DNA of 26,547 nucleotides from CAZSVI01 sp964610205 (GCA_964610205.1 CAZSVI010000046.1:1-26547); one strand, 5' to 3'; shown: positions 1 through 9,066, numbered from the stretch's first letter. Notes: generated by a model not told the origin, from the sequence alone. Program-made: numbers and translations.

Positions 1-2
1 TC

Positions 3-188
3 TTCAAGAAATCCAAGGAGGAAGGCAGGGCAGATAAGTGGGTTCCCATGGGTAATAGTATTTCAAATATCTACCGTTATGCAGAAGTGTCAAAAGCAGC
101 TAATAAAAAATACCTTGATGCTGTAGCTTTAGCTGACTTTCAAAAATCCCTCGCTCCTTCAGATATAAAATTACACCAAAAGGAATAA
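3..188 (+). CDS. C-terminal part of an unidentified protein (5' end outside window)
   Basis: An open frame runs in from the window edge to a TAA at 186-188, giving about 61 residues. The tail includes KWVPMGNSISNIYRYAEVS and then a short run with NKKYLDAVALAD. From memory, this ending resembles that of a family of long uncharacterised proteins, frequent in multicopy in some bacteria, whose C-termini read roughly W-P-[ML]-[RK]-x-G/S-I-[AS]-[DN]-[LI]-[YH]-R-x-AEVS-x-AN-x-RYLDAL. This is recollection and not a search result. No function is assigned. The next gene is on the opposite strand and converges on it, and the 76 bases between them hold no clear terminator. Confidence 0.5.
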   Translation, partial: FKKSKEEGRADKWVPMGNSISNIYRYAEVSKAANKKYLDAVALADFQKSLAPSDIKLHQKE

Positions 189-264
189 GGATAATTTCGG
201 CTACTTTATCGATTAAAAATACAGCTATACCGAATACTATATTTCGTCAACTTTCTTACTCCTT

Positions 265-2523
265 TTAAGAAGTCTTTCGCACCTCATAAATATATTTTCC
301 GTTTATTAACTTTTGTTCAGAATGACCATCTTTGAATACATACCCGCTTTCAAGCCGGATTTTGCCTGTCATTCCCTCGGGAATTTCCACTGTTAAGGTT
401 ATAACATCATCTTTATTCGCCCATTCAACAGATATTATACCGGCAGGCGCTTCATGGAAAGCCTTTGCATGCGTCAATCCGGAAATAAAATGGGGTTCAA
501 TGTTTAATTCCTTGATATTGCTGCAATATGGATTTAAGCGGATTCCGGCAATACATTTTATGAACCAGCTGCTTATATCGCCAAAGAAGTGATGGTTTCC
601 CGAATCACCTCTTGGGTATTCGGTTCTAAAACTTTCACATAAAACAGTCTCACCTCTTGTCACCCATTCGCCGTATGACGGAGCGGTGGGGACGGTAATC
701 ATATCATATGCCAGATTACTGCAGCCATAGGCAGTAAGTACGTGGAACAGTACTCTTGCACCTAAAACACCGGTATCAATATGGTTGTCACATTCCCTGA
801 TCTTATCTGCCAAAACCTCAAAAGCCCTTGCTTTTTCACTGGGTTCAAAGACATCATAGAATATTGCCATGGCCTGAGAAGTCTGACAGCTGCCGGCAGC
901 AGTCATGGTTGAGAAATCAATAAGTCTGCTGCGAATAGCCAAACGCAATTCGTCGGCAACCTTCTGACAAAAATTATGTTGGAAAGGCATTTTCAGGACA
1001 TTGAATATGTATGCCGCCTTTTTGCATATATCCATGGAACAAATACTCGCAGTCAGCTCAAGGGGTGCTTTTGGTGATGGATGGTCAGGAGCGCACCAGT
1101 CCCCGAGACCTTTTGCAATCAGACCGTTTTCATCCATTATAGTTGTCAGGTAATGAACGTAACGAAAAATCGCAGTTTTATTCTCTGCCAGTATATCCTT
1201 ATCGTTTCGATAGAGATAGACAAAATAAGGCAGCCATACAAGAACGCTGTCCCAGGATGGGCCGCACCCGTATCCCCATCCTCCGGTAGGAATGATACCG
1301 GGAATTGCTCCTGCTTCATTTTGTGCCTTGCGTATGTTGCGCAGCCACTCTTTGTAACTCAGTTCCGGATTTAAATTGAGCAGCGTATGCTCCGCAGACA
1401 GTGCTGCGTCAGCGGTCCAGCCGTTCTTCTCCCTATGCGGACAATCTGTTGGAAAGTATACGAAATTTGAAAGAGTGGAATATCGGGTCATCTGTTGGAG
1501 CTTGTTGAGGGTTTCATCAGAACATGTAAAACTACCCATTTCCTTTAAGTCGGAATGCACAACCAGATATGTCAACAAATCCGGTGTCGCCTGTTTGTCA
1601 GTTATTCCTGTTACGGAAACGTAACGGAAGCCATGGTATGTAAAGCTGGGTGTATATGTTTCAATTCCTTCACCCTTGCAAATATATTCTATTTTCTGCA
1701 AATAAGGCGGCAGGTTCTTATATTCAGGCCGGATAAACTGGATGTTGCGAACATGGAGCCCTTCATTATCGATATATTCGCCATGTATATATTCAATTCT
1801 CTGATTTTTCTTTCCCTGAACTTTAAGTCTGCAATAGCCTGCAAGATTTACTCCAAAATCATATATATAGGCATTATTTTTCTTGGTGATGGATACAGGT
1901 TTCAATTCTCTTGCCACAACCACCGGATTTGCTTTAAAAATCACTTTTTCTCCTCTGGGACAGCCTGCCTTTTTTGCATATCTCCAGGAATTGTCATCAA
2001 AAGACGGGGCATTCCAGCCGGGCTTCTCCTTGTTGGCGTCATAACCTTCTCCCATACGCAAATCATCGTAAAAAATGGGGGATTCATCGGTTTTAAAGCT
2101 TTCATCACTTTCAATAATGATACTATCACTATTTTTAAGCTTAATATCTGCCTGGAGCGCGACTTTTGGAGCACTCCGCCATAATGCCTTTTCAAAGTCC
2201 CATACATAACCTCCATAGCAGTTCAGCATTCCGTTTCCAAGCATGATTCCAACTACATTTTCACCTTTGTTCAACAGGTTTGTAATATCATACCGGTCAT
2301 AGTAAAGAACATCATCCGGATTGCTGATATATGGCGCAAGTACTCCTTTTGTAATATCTTCTCCATTGATATAAAGTTTGTAAAAACCTAACCCGCATAT
2401 GGTTATTTCGGCCTTTTTTACAGTATAATCCAATGAGAAAGCCTTTCGCAAACAGGGAGCAGGCATATAGCGATCAATCTTTGAATATTCATCTGTCGAG
2501 CATATAAAATTTTGCGGCAGCAT
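265..2523 (-). CDS. GH78 alpha-L-rhamnosidase-like glycoside hydrolase
   Basis: A 752-residue protein likely to remove terminal alpha-L-rhamnose (or a related sugar) from oligosaccharides in the cytoplasm, since no signal peptide is visible. The N-terminal third has the rhamnosidase accessory beta-sandwich signature (YKLYINGEDITKG, then YDRYDITNLL). A second beta domain contains YDFGVNLAGYCRL. The (alpha/alpha)6 barrel opens with DCPHREKNGWTAD, whose D360, E365 and D372 match the conserved D...E...D set of GH78. The C-terminal part carries the family-typical CESFRTEYPRGDSGNHHFFGD. The open frame extends to a TTG at 2547, but the ATG at 2523 has AAAAAGGAG about nine bases upstream and is the preferred start. 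It is the last gene of a minus-strand group with an AraC regulator and a GH172 enzyme. The family call is firm; substrate is inferred. Confidence 0.9.
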   Translation of the reverse strand: MLPQNFICSTDEYSKIDRYMPAPCLRKAFSLDYTVKKAEITICGLGFYKLYINGEDITKGVLAPYISNPDDVLYYDRYDITNLLNKGENVVGIMLGNGMLNCYGGYVWDFEKALWRSAPKVALQADIKLKNSDSIIIESDESFKTDESPIFYDDLRMGEGYDANKEKPGWNAPSFDDNSWRYAKKAGCPRGEKVIFKANPVVVARELKPVSITKKNNAYIYDFGVNLAGYCRLKVQGKKNQRIEYIHGEYIDNEGLHVRNIQFIRPEYKNLPPYLQKIEYICKGEGIETYTPSFTYHGFRYVSVTGITDKQATPDLLTYLVVHSDLKEMGSFTCSDETLNKLQQMTRYSTLSNFVYFPTDCPHREKNGWTADAALSAEHTLLNLNPELSYKEWLRNIRKAQNEAGAIPGIIPTGGWGYGCGPSWDSVLVWLPYFVYLYRNDKDILAENKTAIFRYVHYLTTIMDENGLIAKGLGDWCAPDHPSPKAPLELTASICSMDICKKAAYIFNVLKMPFQHNFCQKVADELRLAIRSRLIDFSTMTAAGSCQTSQAMAIFYDVFEPSEKARAFEVLADKIRECDNHIDTGVLGARVLFHVLTAYGCSNLAYDMITVPTAPSYGEWVTRGETVLCESFRTEYPRGDSGNHHFFGDISSWFIKCIAGIRLNPYCSNIKELNIEPHFISGLTHAKAFHEAPAGIISVEWANKDDVITLTVEIPEGMTGKIRLESGYVFKDGHSEQKLINGKYIYEVRKTS

Positions 2524-2604
2524 AACAACCATCTCCTTTTTAAGCAACCTACCTGAACTTGCTTTTTTTTGCTCTCCTTTTCTTATTGTAGGACAGAGTT
2601 TATT

Positions 2605-2661
2605 TATGGTATATTCCCGCGCATATCGGGCAGGATTCTCCCGCCTCCACTATGCATGAAA
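2605..2661 (-). pseudogene. Relic of a GH172 (DUF2961) gene fragment
   Basis: These 57 bases match 4221-4277, inside the intact GH172 gene, in the same orientation, with 51 of 57 identical by eye. On the minus strand the fragment reads FHA*WRRENPARYAREY, against FHAQWRRENPVRYAREY in the intact gene. The Gln codon has become TAG, while the reading frame is otherwise kept. Weaker resemblance may continue to about 2700 with indels. It is best explained as the remains of a second, deleted GH172 copy that lay between the GH78 and AraC genes. Confidence 0.75.
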
Positions 2662-2707
2662 TCTTCTTCTGTCTAAAATTATGAGGGAATTCAATGAGGT
2701 TTCAATT

Positions 2708-3592
2708 TCACTGTCCTATTTGTTTTATATAATCCGACGGTGATACACCCTCTGTTTTCCAGAAAGCCTTATTGAATGAATGAATACCGCAGTATCCAAC
2801 CCTTTCGGATATTTCACTAAGCGACATTCTGGAATAAAGCATCATTTTCTTGGCTTTCTCTATTCTATGTCTGACAATGTACTTTGACGGACTTACCTGA
2901 TATCGTTTTTTAAATAACCGTTCAAAATGGTGGATGCTCAAACAGCATATTTTAGCCAGGTCTTCTACGCGGATTTTTTCATAATAGTGGTCCATGATGT
3001 ATGAGACCGCCCTGTCAAGATCACCCAAGTGTCTTGATGTATACGCGCATTTACACATTTCCAGACCAAGCATTATGTCATGCAACATTTTAATGACCAG
3101 TGATTTTTGTATAAGTTTTGAACCGGGGACCCTTCTTTCAAAAATATAAATGATGTTTTTAAGACTCTTCAAAACATCCCAGTGGTTTGAAATCCTTATT
3201 ATATCAGGCATGTCAAGCCCGTTCTTACCCAATGAGTCAGGTCTTATCCAGTCCTTCTCAAGTTGTGAGCATCTGTCAAATGTTTTAAAGTTTATTTTTA
3301 CATCCCTAAAATCTCTATAATACATTGTATCAAAATGAATATGCGGCATCCATGCTTCTTTACCTCCCACCGAGACAAATCCGTGTTCTTTTCCGGGCCT
3401 GAACAGGACAATATCTCCCGGCAACATTCTATGTATATTATTTTCAATATTTACATCCAGCTCACCTTTTTCAAGGTATAACAACTCATAGTCAAAAATA
3501 ATTCTCTTATTCAATATTATTTCTTTTGCCCTGTGATCAAGAGCAACTCTCACATTGGGCGACAACTGCATTAAAATAGTTTCTTTATCCAA
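2708..3592 (-). CDS. AraC-family transcriptional regulator with N-terminal cupin domain
   Basis: A 294-residue one-component regulator. Residues about 20-100 look like the AraC-type cupin sensor (YLEKGELDVNIENN, then MLPGDIVLFRPGKEHGF), which usually binds a sugar effector. Residues about 190-290 form the double helix-turn-helix DNA-binding domain: VEDLAKICCLSIHHFERLFKK, followed by LSEISERVGYCGIHSFNKAFWKTEGVSPSDYI, the strongly conserved second half. The start is taken as TTG at 3592, because an in-frame TAA lies five codons upstream and GGTGA sits just before the TTG. An ATG at 3571 is possible but has no good ribosome binding site. It lies between GH172 and GH78 genes on the same strand and probably controls the neighbouring hydrolases. 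Confidence 0.9.
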   Translation of the reverse strand: MDKETILMQLSPNVRVALDHRAKEIILNKRIIFDYELLYLEKGELDVNIENNIHRMLPGDIVLFRPGKEHGFVSVGGKEAWMPHIHFDTMYYRDFRDVKINFKTFDRCSQLEKDWIRPDSLGKNGLDMPDIIRISNHWDVLKSLKNIIYIFERRVPGSKLIQKSLVIKMLHDIMLGLEMCKCAYTSRHLGDLDRAVSYIMDHYYEKIRVEDLAKICCLSIHHFERLFKKRYQVSPSKYIVRHRIEKAKKMMLYSRMSLSEISERVGYCGIHSFNKAFWKTEGVSPSDYIKQIGQ

Positions 3593-3662
3593 AATATCAC
3601 CAGCTTATACTGTTTGCAAAACAATATGTTCAAAAACACACAAAAGGGAGGCAGCGGTTACA

Positions 3663-3725
3663 ATGTTAATTATAGAGAAATATAAAGACAGAATCAATAG
3701 GGTATTAAACACTTTTGGCAGATAG
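3663..3725 (+). pseudogene. 20-codon 5' fragment of an unidentified gene
   Basis: AGGGAGG at 3645-3651 precedes an ATG opening a 20-codon frame (MLIIEKYKDRINRVLNTFGR, then TAG). It lies antisense in the gap between the AraC and GH172 genes. The peptide resembles, from memory, the N-terminus of the same uncharacterised protein family suggested for the tail at 3-188 (…DRI-x-GVL-S-x-FDR…). It may be the front remnant of a deleted copy. A chance small ORF is the alternative. Confidence 0.3.
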
Positions 3726-3743
3726 TCCTTTCTAATTCATATA

Positions 3744-4820
3744 CTATATCACTTCCCTGCAATTTTTGTCCGGAATCCGGGGAAATCTGTTGTGGGGCTC
3801 TGTCTGATACCAGTAGGCTGTTGAAGCCAAGTCATCCTGAAGTGCCAGATACCTTCCTTCGGACCTCCACCCCAGGGCCTGTATGGTAGCCTTGAAATCA
3901 TTACTGAAGAAAACCGGGTCGGCAATATGCCACCTATAAAGGCCGTGCCGCATATTTGCCACAAAAAAGCCATCCGGCTTAATCAATTGATGGTATCCCA
4001 GATATGACGCGCTGTATGTTTCATAGCCGCTATTATCACTATTACAGAAACCCCAGGCACCTCCAAAGAAATCTTCTGTTCCTGTCCCGCAATAAGTAGG
4101 ATAATCCGTATCTCCGTCGATATAATATTTTACTTCGCCTTCGCCCCACCAACCGTTATTGTTTTGTCCCAACGCAATATACACCCCTGCAAAACGGCCT
4201 TTGCCTTTTACACCGTCAAGTATGATGTATTCCCGTGCATATCGGACAGGATTCTCCCGTCTCCACTGTGCATGAAAATACATGTAATCCCCCGGAATTT
4301 CATCAAGTACATAGTCAAATTGATAGAAAAATCCATCTATCTGTTCAGGCCTCTGGTTTTCCACGGTTACCTTGGCAGACTTCCTGAAGGGCATCGGCCA
4401 GTATGAGTTGAACCCTCCCGACGGATTAACGTTGATTGGAATTGACAAAACATTAACCCTGACTCCCCAGCCGTTGCAAAAGAAGTCTCCTAAAGGAACT
4501 TCTACCGAAGGCTCATTCTCGCCATCCCAATAAATCCTTAAAATGCAATCACGATAACATTTGGGAGAACATGTTATCCAGATGTGCGTTATCATGCCGG
4601 GGCCTTTTATTTCGGCAAGAGTTACCGTTTCACCTGCCTTCAGATTGATGCAGGGTCTTACTTTCCAGCCCTGTCCAAGTTCCCTGGCAGCGGATTTCTC
4701 GTCGGGTACGGCCATAGCGCCCTTGCCTTTTTCACCTGCCGGGTTCTCAGCACAGATTGACCTTGATACGGCGCTTGACGATTTAAAGATGCCAGCCAGA
4801 TTATAACTTCCGGTATGCAT
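3744..4820 (-). CDS. GH172 (DUF2961) family glycoside hydrolase
   Basis: A 358-residue protein with the complete DUF2961 core. Known GH172 members act on difructose dianhydride I or on D-arabinofuranosides, so a furanosidase-type activity is possible but the substrate cannot be read from sequence. Family hallmarks are the GPGMITHIWIT strand near the N-terminus, PLGDFFCNGWG, and the pair NNGWWGEGEVKYYIDGD and GTGTEDFFGGAWGF. The glutamates in GEGE (227, 229) and GTGTED (249) are the candidate catalytic carboxylates. No signal peptide is seen. GGAGG sits 11 bases before the ATG. A shorter decayed copy of part of this gene lies at 2605-2661. It is the first gene of the minus-strand group and diverges from the oxidoreductase gene. 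Confidence 0.9.
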   Translation of the reverse strand: MHTGSYNLAGIFKSSSAVSRSICAENPAGEKGKGAMAVPDEKSAARELGQGWKVRPCINLKAGETVTLAEIKGPGMITHIWITCSPKCYRDCILRIYWDGENEPSVEVPLGDFFCNGWGVRVNVLSIPINVNPSGGFNSYWPMPFRKSAKVTVENQRPEQIDGFFYQFDYVLDEIPGDYMYFHAQWRRENPVRYAREYIILDGVKGKGRFAGVYIALGQNNNGWWGEGEVKYYIDGDTDYPTYCGTGTEDFFGGAWGFCNSDNSGYETYSASYLGYHQLIKPDGFFVANMRHGLYRWHIADPVFFSNDFKATIQALGWRSEGRYLALQDDLASTAYWYQTEPHNRFPRIPDKNCREVI

Positions 4821-4853
4821 ATATCATTCAACCTCCAATATGAATTTTAATAT

Positions 4854-4882
4854 ATAATAACAGTTTCAGGCTTTGCTGTCTT
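4854..4882 (-). promoter_or_regulatory. Candidate promoter for the GH172 gene
   Basis: On the minus strand AAGACA (4882-4877) and TATTAT (4859-4854) are separated by 17 bases, about 34 bases before the ATG at 4820. This is a reasonable vegetative sigma-factor promoter, with a good -10 and a weak -35. Confidence 0.35.
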
Positions 4883-4907
4883 TATCCGTGATGGATATAA
4901 TTTATCC
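4883..4907. promoter_or_regulatory. Candidate operator: alternating TATCC/GGATA repeats
   Basis: TATCC (4883-4887), GGATA (4893-4897) and TATCC (4903-4907) are each separated by five bases. They form two overlapping inverted repeats with a 10-bp period, directly upstream of the candidate -35 of the GH172 promoter. The rest of 4908-5089 is AT-rich and shows no gene. Confidence 0.35.
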
Positions 4908-5089
4908 AATTTCGGCTTTTTGCATTAGCCGGAAAACACTCCTTCAATCGGCCTAAAATTACTTTTAATGATGAAGTGGGAATAGTGAAGATGTTATTTA
5001 TATGAAAAAGTGATAAATGTCCTTTTTTTGTAGTAGACAGCATATACTTATGAGCAATAAAATGATTACGCATTTATATATATGGTGGT

Positions 5090-5135
5090 TATCAGAAAAC
5101 TGATAGTTGAAAATCCATGGAATCGGCAGTAAACT
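5090..5135 (+). promoter_or_regulatory. Candidate promoter with adjoining inverted repeat for the oxidoreductase operon
   Basis: TTGAAA (5107-5112) and TAAACT (5130-5135) are spaced by 17 bases, ending 36 bases before the ATG at 5172. Immediately upstream is a perfect inverted repeat, TATCAG-AAAA-CTGATA (5090-5105), a plausible operator touching the -35 element. Confidence 0.45.
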
Positions 5136-5171
5136 GAATAAGAATTATTTTTATGGAAGGAGAGTATATTT

Positions 5172-6209
5172 ATGAAGAAAAAATATAAATACGCATGTGT
5201 CGGAGCGGGAGGAATCGCCAGATCAAAGCATATTCCCGGGTATTCGGAGATTGAGAAGGTTAATGTTCTTGCTGTAAGCGACCCCAATACGGACGCGGCA
5301 AGGAAAACAGCTGAAAAGTTTGATATTCCGGAAGTTTACAGTGATTATACCGAAATGTTCGAGAAAGTAAAACCTGACTTAATCAGTATTTGCACACCAA
5401 ATTGTCTCCATGCGCCCGTGGCCATTGAAGCAATGAAAAGAGGTATTCATGTCCATTGTGAAAAACCGCTGGCAATGAATGCCGAAGAAGCTCAAAAAAT
5501 GGCTGAAGCCTCAAAGGTATACGGAAGGAAGCTAATGGTCGGACTCAACAACAGGTTTACAAATGAGGCACAGTTTGTTAAAAGGTATGCTGATGAAGGC
5601 ATGTTCGGAGAGATTTACCATGCAAGATGCGGATGGAGAAGAAGGAGGGGTATACCCGGAAAGGGGGGATGGTTTACCACCAGGAGCATGTCCGGAGGGG
5701 GACCCCTTATAGACCTTGGCGTACATTTGATAGACCTTGCCATGTATTTCATGGGAAATCCCTCACCCCGGTCAGTGACCGGTTCGGTATATTCCAGATT
5801 CGGTGGCGCAAATTCCGAAAATGCTCCGGAAAAGAACGGCAAATATGATGTGGAGGACATGGCTGTTGGATTCGTCAAGCTTGCAAACGGTGCTTCGGTT
5901 GATATTGAATTCAGCTGGGCATCAAACATAGAGAAGGAAAATAACTATTATGAACTGATGGGAACAAAGGGAGGAGTCTGCTACAGTGAAGGAGAGCTCA
6001 AAATATTCTCCGAGATTTTAAATACAACCATTGACATCAAGCCAAACATTGATAAAAGGAAAAAAGTAATAGATGAATTCACACATTTTATAGATTGTAT
6101 TGAAAACGATATGGAACCGATGCCTTCAGCCTGGCAGGCGGTTGATATAATGAAGATTATTGGCGGAATATACTGTTCCGCCGAAACAGGCAGAGAAGTC
6201 ATGTTCTGA
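5172..6209 (+). CDS. Gfo/Idh/MocA family NAD(P)-dependent oxidoreductase
   Basis: A 345-residue cytoplasmic dehydrogenase of the glucose-fructose oxidoreductase/inositol dehydrogenase type. The N-terminal Rossmann fold shows GAGGIA at residues 11-16 for dinucleotide binding, then ICTPNCLHAPVAIEAMKRG. The catalytic-lysine motif EKP is at 97-99. The substrate domain has GGGPLIDLGVHLIDLA, holding the conserved Asp and His of the family. AAGGAGAG lies about eight bases before the ATG. It heads a plus-strand run with two glycoside hydrolases, so it probably oxidises or epimerises a released sugar or sugar acid. Related enzymes also hydrolyse glycosides by NAD-dependent redox (GH109-type), an alternative not separable here. 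Family assignment is secure. Confidence 0.93.
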   Translation: MKKKYKYACVGAGGIARSKHIPGYSEIEKVNVLAVSDPNTDAARKTAEKFDIPEVYSDYTEMFEKVKPDLISICTPNCLHAPVAIEAMKRGIHVHCEKPLAMNAEEAQKMAEASKVYGRKLMVGLNNRFTNEAQFVKRYADEGMFGEIYHARCGWRRRRGIPGKGGWFTTRSMSGGGPLIDLGVHLIDLAMYFMGNPSPRSVTGSVYSRFGGANSENAPEKNGKYDVEDMAVGFVKLANGASVDIEFSWASNIEKENNYYELMGTKGGVCYSEGELKIFSEILNTTIDIKPNIDKRKKVIDEFTHFIDCIENDMEPMPSAWQAVDIMKIIGGIYCSAETGREVMF

Positions 6210-6254
6210 TTTTATTACATAAGAGAAGTTTATTAAGTGAAAGGTTGGAGACTT

Positions 6255-8957
6255 ATGAAAAATTTACAGAATACACATGATTTGAATTTACCAAAATGGG
6301 GACCATACACAAAAAAGTACATGGGTATATCCCAGATTCCTGATGCAAAAAAGGGACTTCGTTTTGACCTGAGTGTTTTCCCCGGTTTTTACAGGAGAAA
6401 GGTGGAAATTCCGAATGTAAACTGGGAGTCCGGATATCATCCGTGGGAAGCGTCACCGGATCTTACCTATTATATGAACCGCCATGAACTTGAATGGAAG
6501 GATAGGGTTTATACCGATATATCTTTTTCCGAAATAAATGACAATGCAAGATTGATTCGTTGTGAATGTGTGAACCGGACGGATATGAGTCAGAATATAG
6601 TGCTGCATTTTATGTCTTATATGAATTTTCCTCCGTTAAGGATATATTCCACTGAAAATATTTCCCCTTGTATGGTAAAATTGCCTGCCAATGCTGTTTG
6701 GGTTGACGGCCTGGATTATTCCGAACTGAGGTTTTCTGTCCCGCGCCCGACGGATAATTTGGTGCCGGACGGGCTTTACAGAGGTGAAATAAGAGGAAAC
6801 GGTTTTGTTAACGGGAGCGGAATAGGCGATGGGTTCGGAAAAAATGCCGGTGATACCATAACATACTGTTTTTCACTGCGAAATCCAATAAAAGACGGGA
6901 TGATCCTCTTCAGGTACCGTTTGTGTCATTCAAAGAAATCAGGTTTTTTTATCAAAGGGATTATAAACACTTATATTGACTTTACCGGCGATGAAGACTT
7001 TGCTATTGCAAGGATCCCCGCAGGTAACCTTGCAATAGGGGATTATCGGCTCAAAATGGTTTCTGCGGGTGGTTGTCCTGTTGAAATGGATGGTTTTTGT
7101 GTTGTTGAAGCGTCAAAGATACAGGATGTAAGATTTACCACTGTCGAATGGAATCCGTATCCTGAAATTTGTCAAGGTCCCGTTCTAAACAGCAGTATTT
7201 TGAAGTATAGGGGTGTTGATGAATACTACGGCTTGGTATGGTTATTTGATGAATTTGAAGTAAGGGAATTTTTCTGTGATGAGCTTGACAGGTTCATGCG
7301 TCATATGGTACATAATCATGTATCAAAAATTCTGAAAGATAAGGGTGACGGACACTTTTTAGATATATTCCTGAGGCCTGTAGAGCTTAAAGCAAATACT
7401 CAAAGAATAATATACGGTATGGTTTGTTCGGGCCGCAAAGCAGAGGTTGAAAGGCAAATATGTAATTTTTTAGATAGTTCCGAAAGCGCAGAAGAAATAT
7501 ACATATCACAAAGGCGTAAAGCCATTGCTCTTCCCTCAGTAAAAGAAGGGAAGAAATATTTATTCAGCCAGCAGATGATGGCTGCAAATACATTGAGCAA
7601 TGTAGTATATCCGGTATACGCAAAAAGGTCCTTTATAAAACACTATTCGCCCGGACGCATATGGGACTGTTTATATACCTGGGATTCCGGCTTAATCGGA
7701 CTCGGGCTGCTGGAACTTGATATTGACAGGGCTGTTGAATGCCTGAACGCATATTTGACCCAACCAGGAGACGCTCACGCGGCATTCATACATCACGGCA
7801 CACCTGTTCCCGTGCAGATTTACCTGTTCCTTGAACTTTGGAGCAGAACGCAATCAAAGGAGCTTCTGGAGTATTTCTATCCACGTTTGCGGCAATACCA
7901 TAATTTCCTGGCTGGAAAACTCGGCTCTTCAAATACCAGGCAGTTAAAATCCAACCTGATTAAGACCTGGGATTATTTTTACAATTCAGGAGGCTGGGAT
8001 GACTATCCTCCACAGGTCTTTGTACATGAGAAAGGTTTGGAGAAATATATCTGTCCGGTGGCAAATACCGCTCACTGTATAAGGACCGCCAAAATATTAT
8101 ATATGGCGGCGGATGCTCTTGGAATAAAGAAAGATATGGAAGGGTATAAAGAGGATATCGAAATATTATCGCGGGCGCTTTTGGAACATTCCTGGGATGA
8201 AAAATCCGGTTATTTCGGCTACGTTCGCCATGATGAGAATGGCCTTCCCACCGGCATATTACATCATGAAAGCGGTGCAAGCTTCAATATGGGAATGGAC
8301 GGCGCATACCCTTTGGTTGCCGGAATATGTACGGATAAGCAAAAAGAGGTATTAACCGGTTGCTTAATGAATGCTGATAGAATATGGACGGATATCGGTC
8401 TTTCTACGGTAGATCAATCAGCCCCGTATTACAAGACTGACGGATACTGGAATGGAGCTGTCTGGATGCCTCACCAGTGGTTTTTCTGGAAGGCGATGCT
8501 TGATTTGGGCAGGCCAGAGCTGGCATACCGGATTGCGAGTACCGCGCTGGAGGTCTGGAAGACCGAAGTTAATGATTCATACCACTGCTTTGAGCACTTT
8601 ATGGTCAAATCCGGGCGTGGAGCCGGATGGCACCAGATTACGAGTATTTCGAGCCCTGTAATGAGCTGGTTTGGAGCTTATTACCGTCCCGGCAGGCTTA
8701 CATGTGGTTTTGACATATGGGTGATTGAAAAACTTTTTTCCGATGACAATACTGTATTTGAAGCGAAGCTTAAAAAATATGACTCACTGACCCCAAATAC
8801 GTCTGGTATCGTTGTCACAATGAACCCGGAGTATCAATACAGGGTAATGTGGAATGATAAGGAAGTTCATTTTACACGCATTTTTGGAGGAACTCTTGAG
8901 ATACGCCTTAATTGGGATATGCCGGAGGGTATTTTAAAGGTATCTGCATCGACATAA
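6255..8957 (+). CDS. GH63/MGH1-like (alpha/alpha)6-barrel glycoside hydrolase
   Basis: A 900-residue protein with an N-terminal half of beta-sandwich character (for example FPGFYRRKVEIPNVNWESGYHPWEASP) and a C-terminal (alpha/alpha)6 barrel. Barrel motifs typical of GH63 and mannosylglycerate-hydrolase-like enzymes are LYTWDSGLIGLGLLELD (Asp477), NSGGWDDYPPQ, DGYWNGAVWMPHQWF, and CFEHFMVKSGRGAGWHQ (Glu780). Asp477 and Glu780 are the likely acid and base by family analogy. An alpha-glucoside, alpha-mannoside or related linkage may be cleaved; specificity is unknown. No signal peptide is seen. A GTG at 6237 opens the frame, but AGGTTGGAG just before the ATG at 6255 supports the shorter form. 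Only 45 bases separate it from the oxidoreductase, so co-transcription is likely. Confidence 0.82.
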   Translation: MKNLQNTHDLNLPKWGPYTKKYMGISQIPDAKKGLRFDLSVFPGFYRRKVEIPNVNWESGYHPWEASPDLTYYMNRHELEWKDRVYTDISFSEINDNARLIRCECVNRTDMSQNIVLHFMSYMNFPPLRIYSTENISPCMVKLPANAVWVDGLDYSELRFSVPRPTDNLVPDGLYRGEIRGNGFVNGSGIGDGFGKNAGDTITYCFSLRNPIKDGMILFRYRLCHSKKSGFFIKGIINTYIDFTGDEDFAIARIPAGNLAIGDYRLKMVSAGGCPVEMDGFCVVEASKIQDVRFTTVEWNPYPEICQGPVLNSSILKYRGVDEYYGLVWLFDEFEVREFFCDELDRFMRHMVHNHVSKILKDKGDGHFLDIFLRPVELKANTQRIIYGMVCSGRKAEVERQICNFLDSSESAEEIYISQRRKAIALPSVKEGKKYLFSQQMMAANTLSNVVYPVYAKRSFIKHYSPGRIWDCLYTWDSGLIGLGLLELDIDRAVECLNAYLTQPGDAHAAFIHHGTPVPVQIYLFLELWSRTQSKELLEYFYPRLRQYHNFLAGKLGSSNTRQLKSNLIKTWDYFYNSGGWDDYPPQVFVHEKGLEKYICPVANTAHCIRTAKILYMAADALGIKKDMEGYKEDIEILSRALLEHSWDEKSGYFGYVRHDENGLPTGILHHESGASFNMGMDGAYPLVAGICTDKQKEVLTGCLMNADRIWTDIGLSTVDQSAPYYKTDGYWNGAVWMPHQWFFWKAMLDLGRPELAYRIASTALEVWKTEVNDSYHCFEHFMVKSGRGAGWHQITSISSPVMSWFGAYYRPGRLTCGFDIWVIEKLFSDDNTVFEAKLKKYDSLTPNTSGIVVTMNPEYQYRVMWNDKEVHFTRIFGGTLEIRLNWDMPEGILKVSAST

Positions 8958-9066
8958 AAGGCCGGTCTGAAATTGATCGAAAAAGTGGGGAGTGGAAATC
9001 CTTATAGTACGGATGAATTAATTAGTTCATTATACGAGTAATTGAGAAGCAATTAGGAGGAATGCA

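Noticed and set aside
1555..2184. 209-residue plus-strand ORF opposite the GH78 gene
   Set aside because: Antisense shadow of a well-supported GH78 coding region, with no ribosome site and cysteine/phenylalanine-rich composition typical of non-coding translation.
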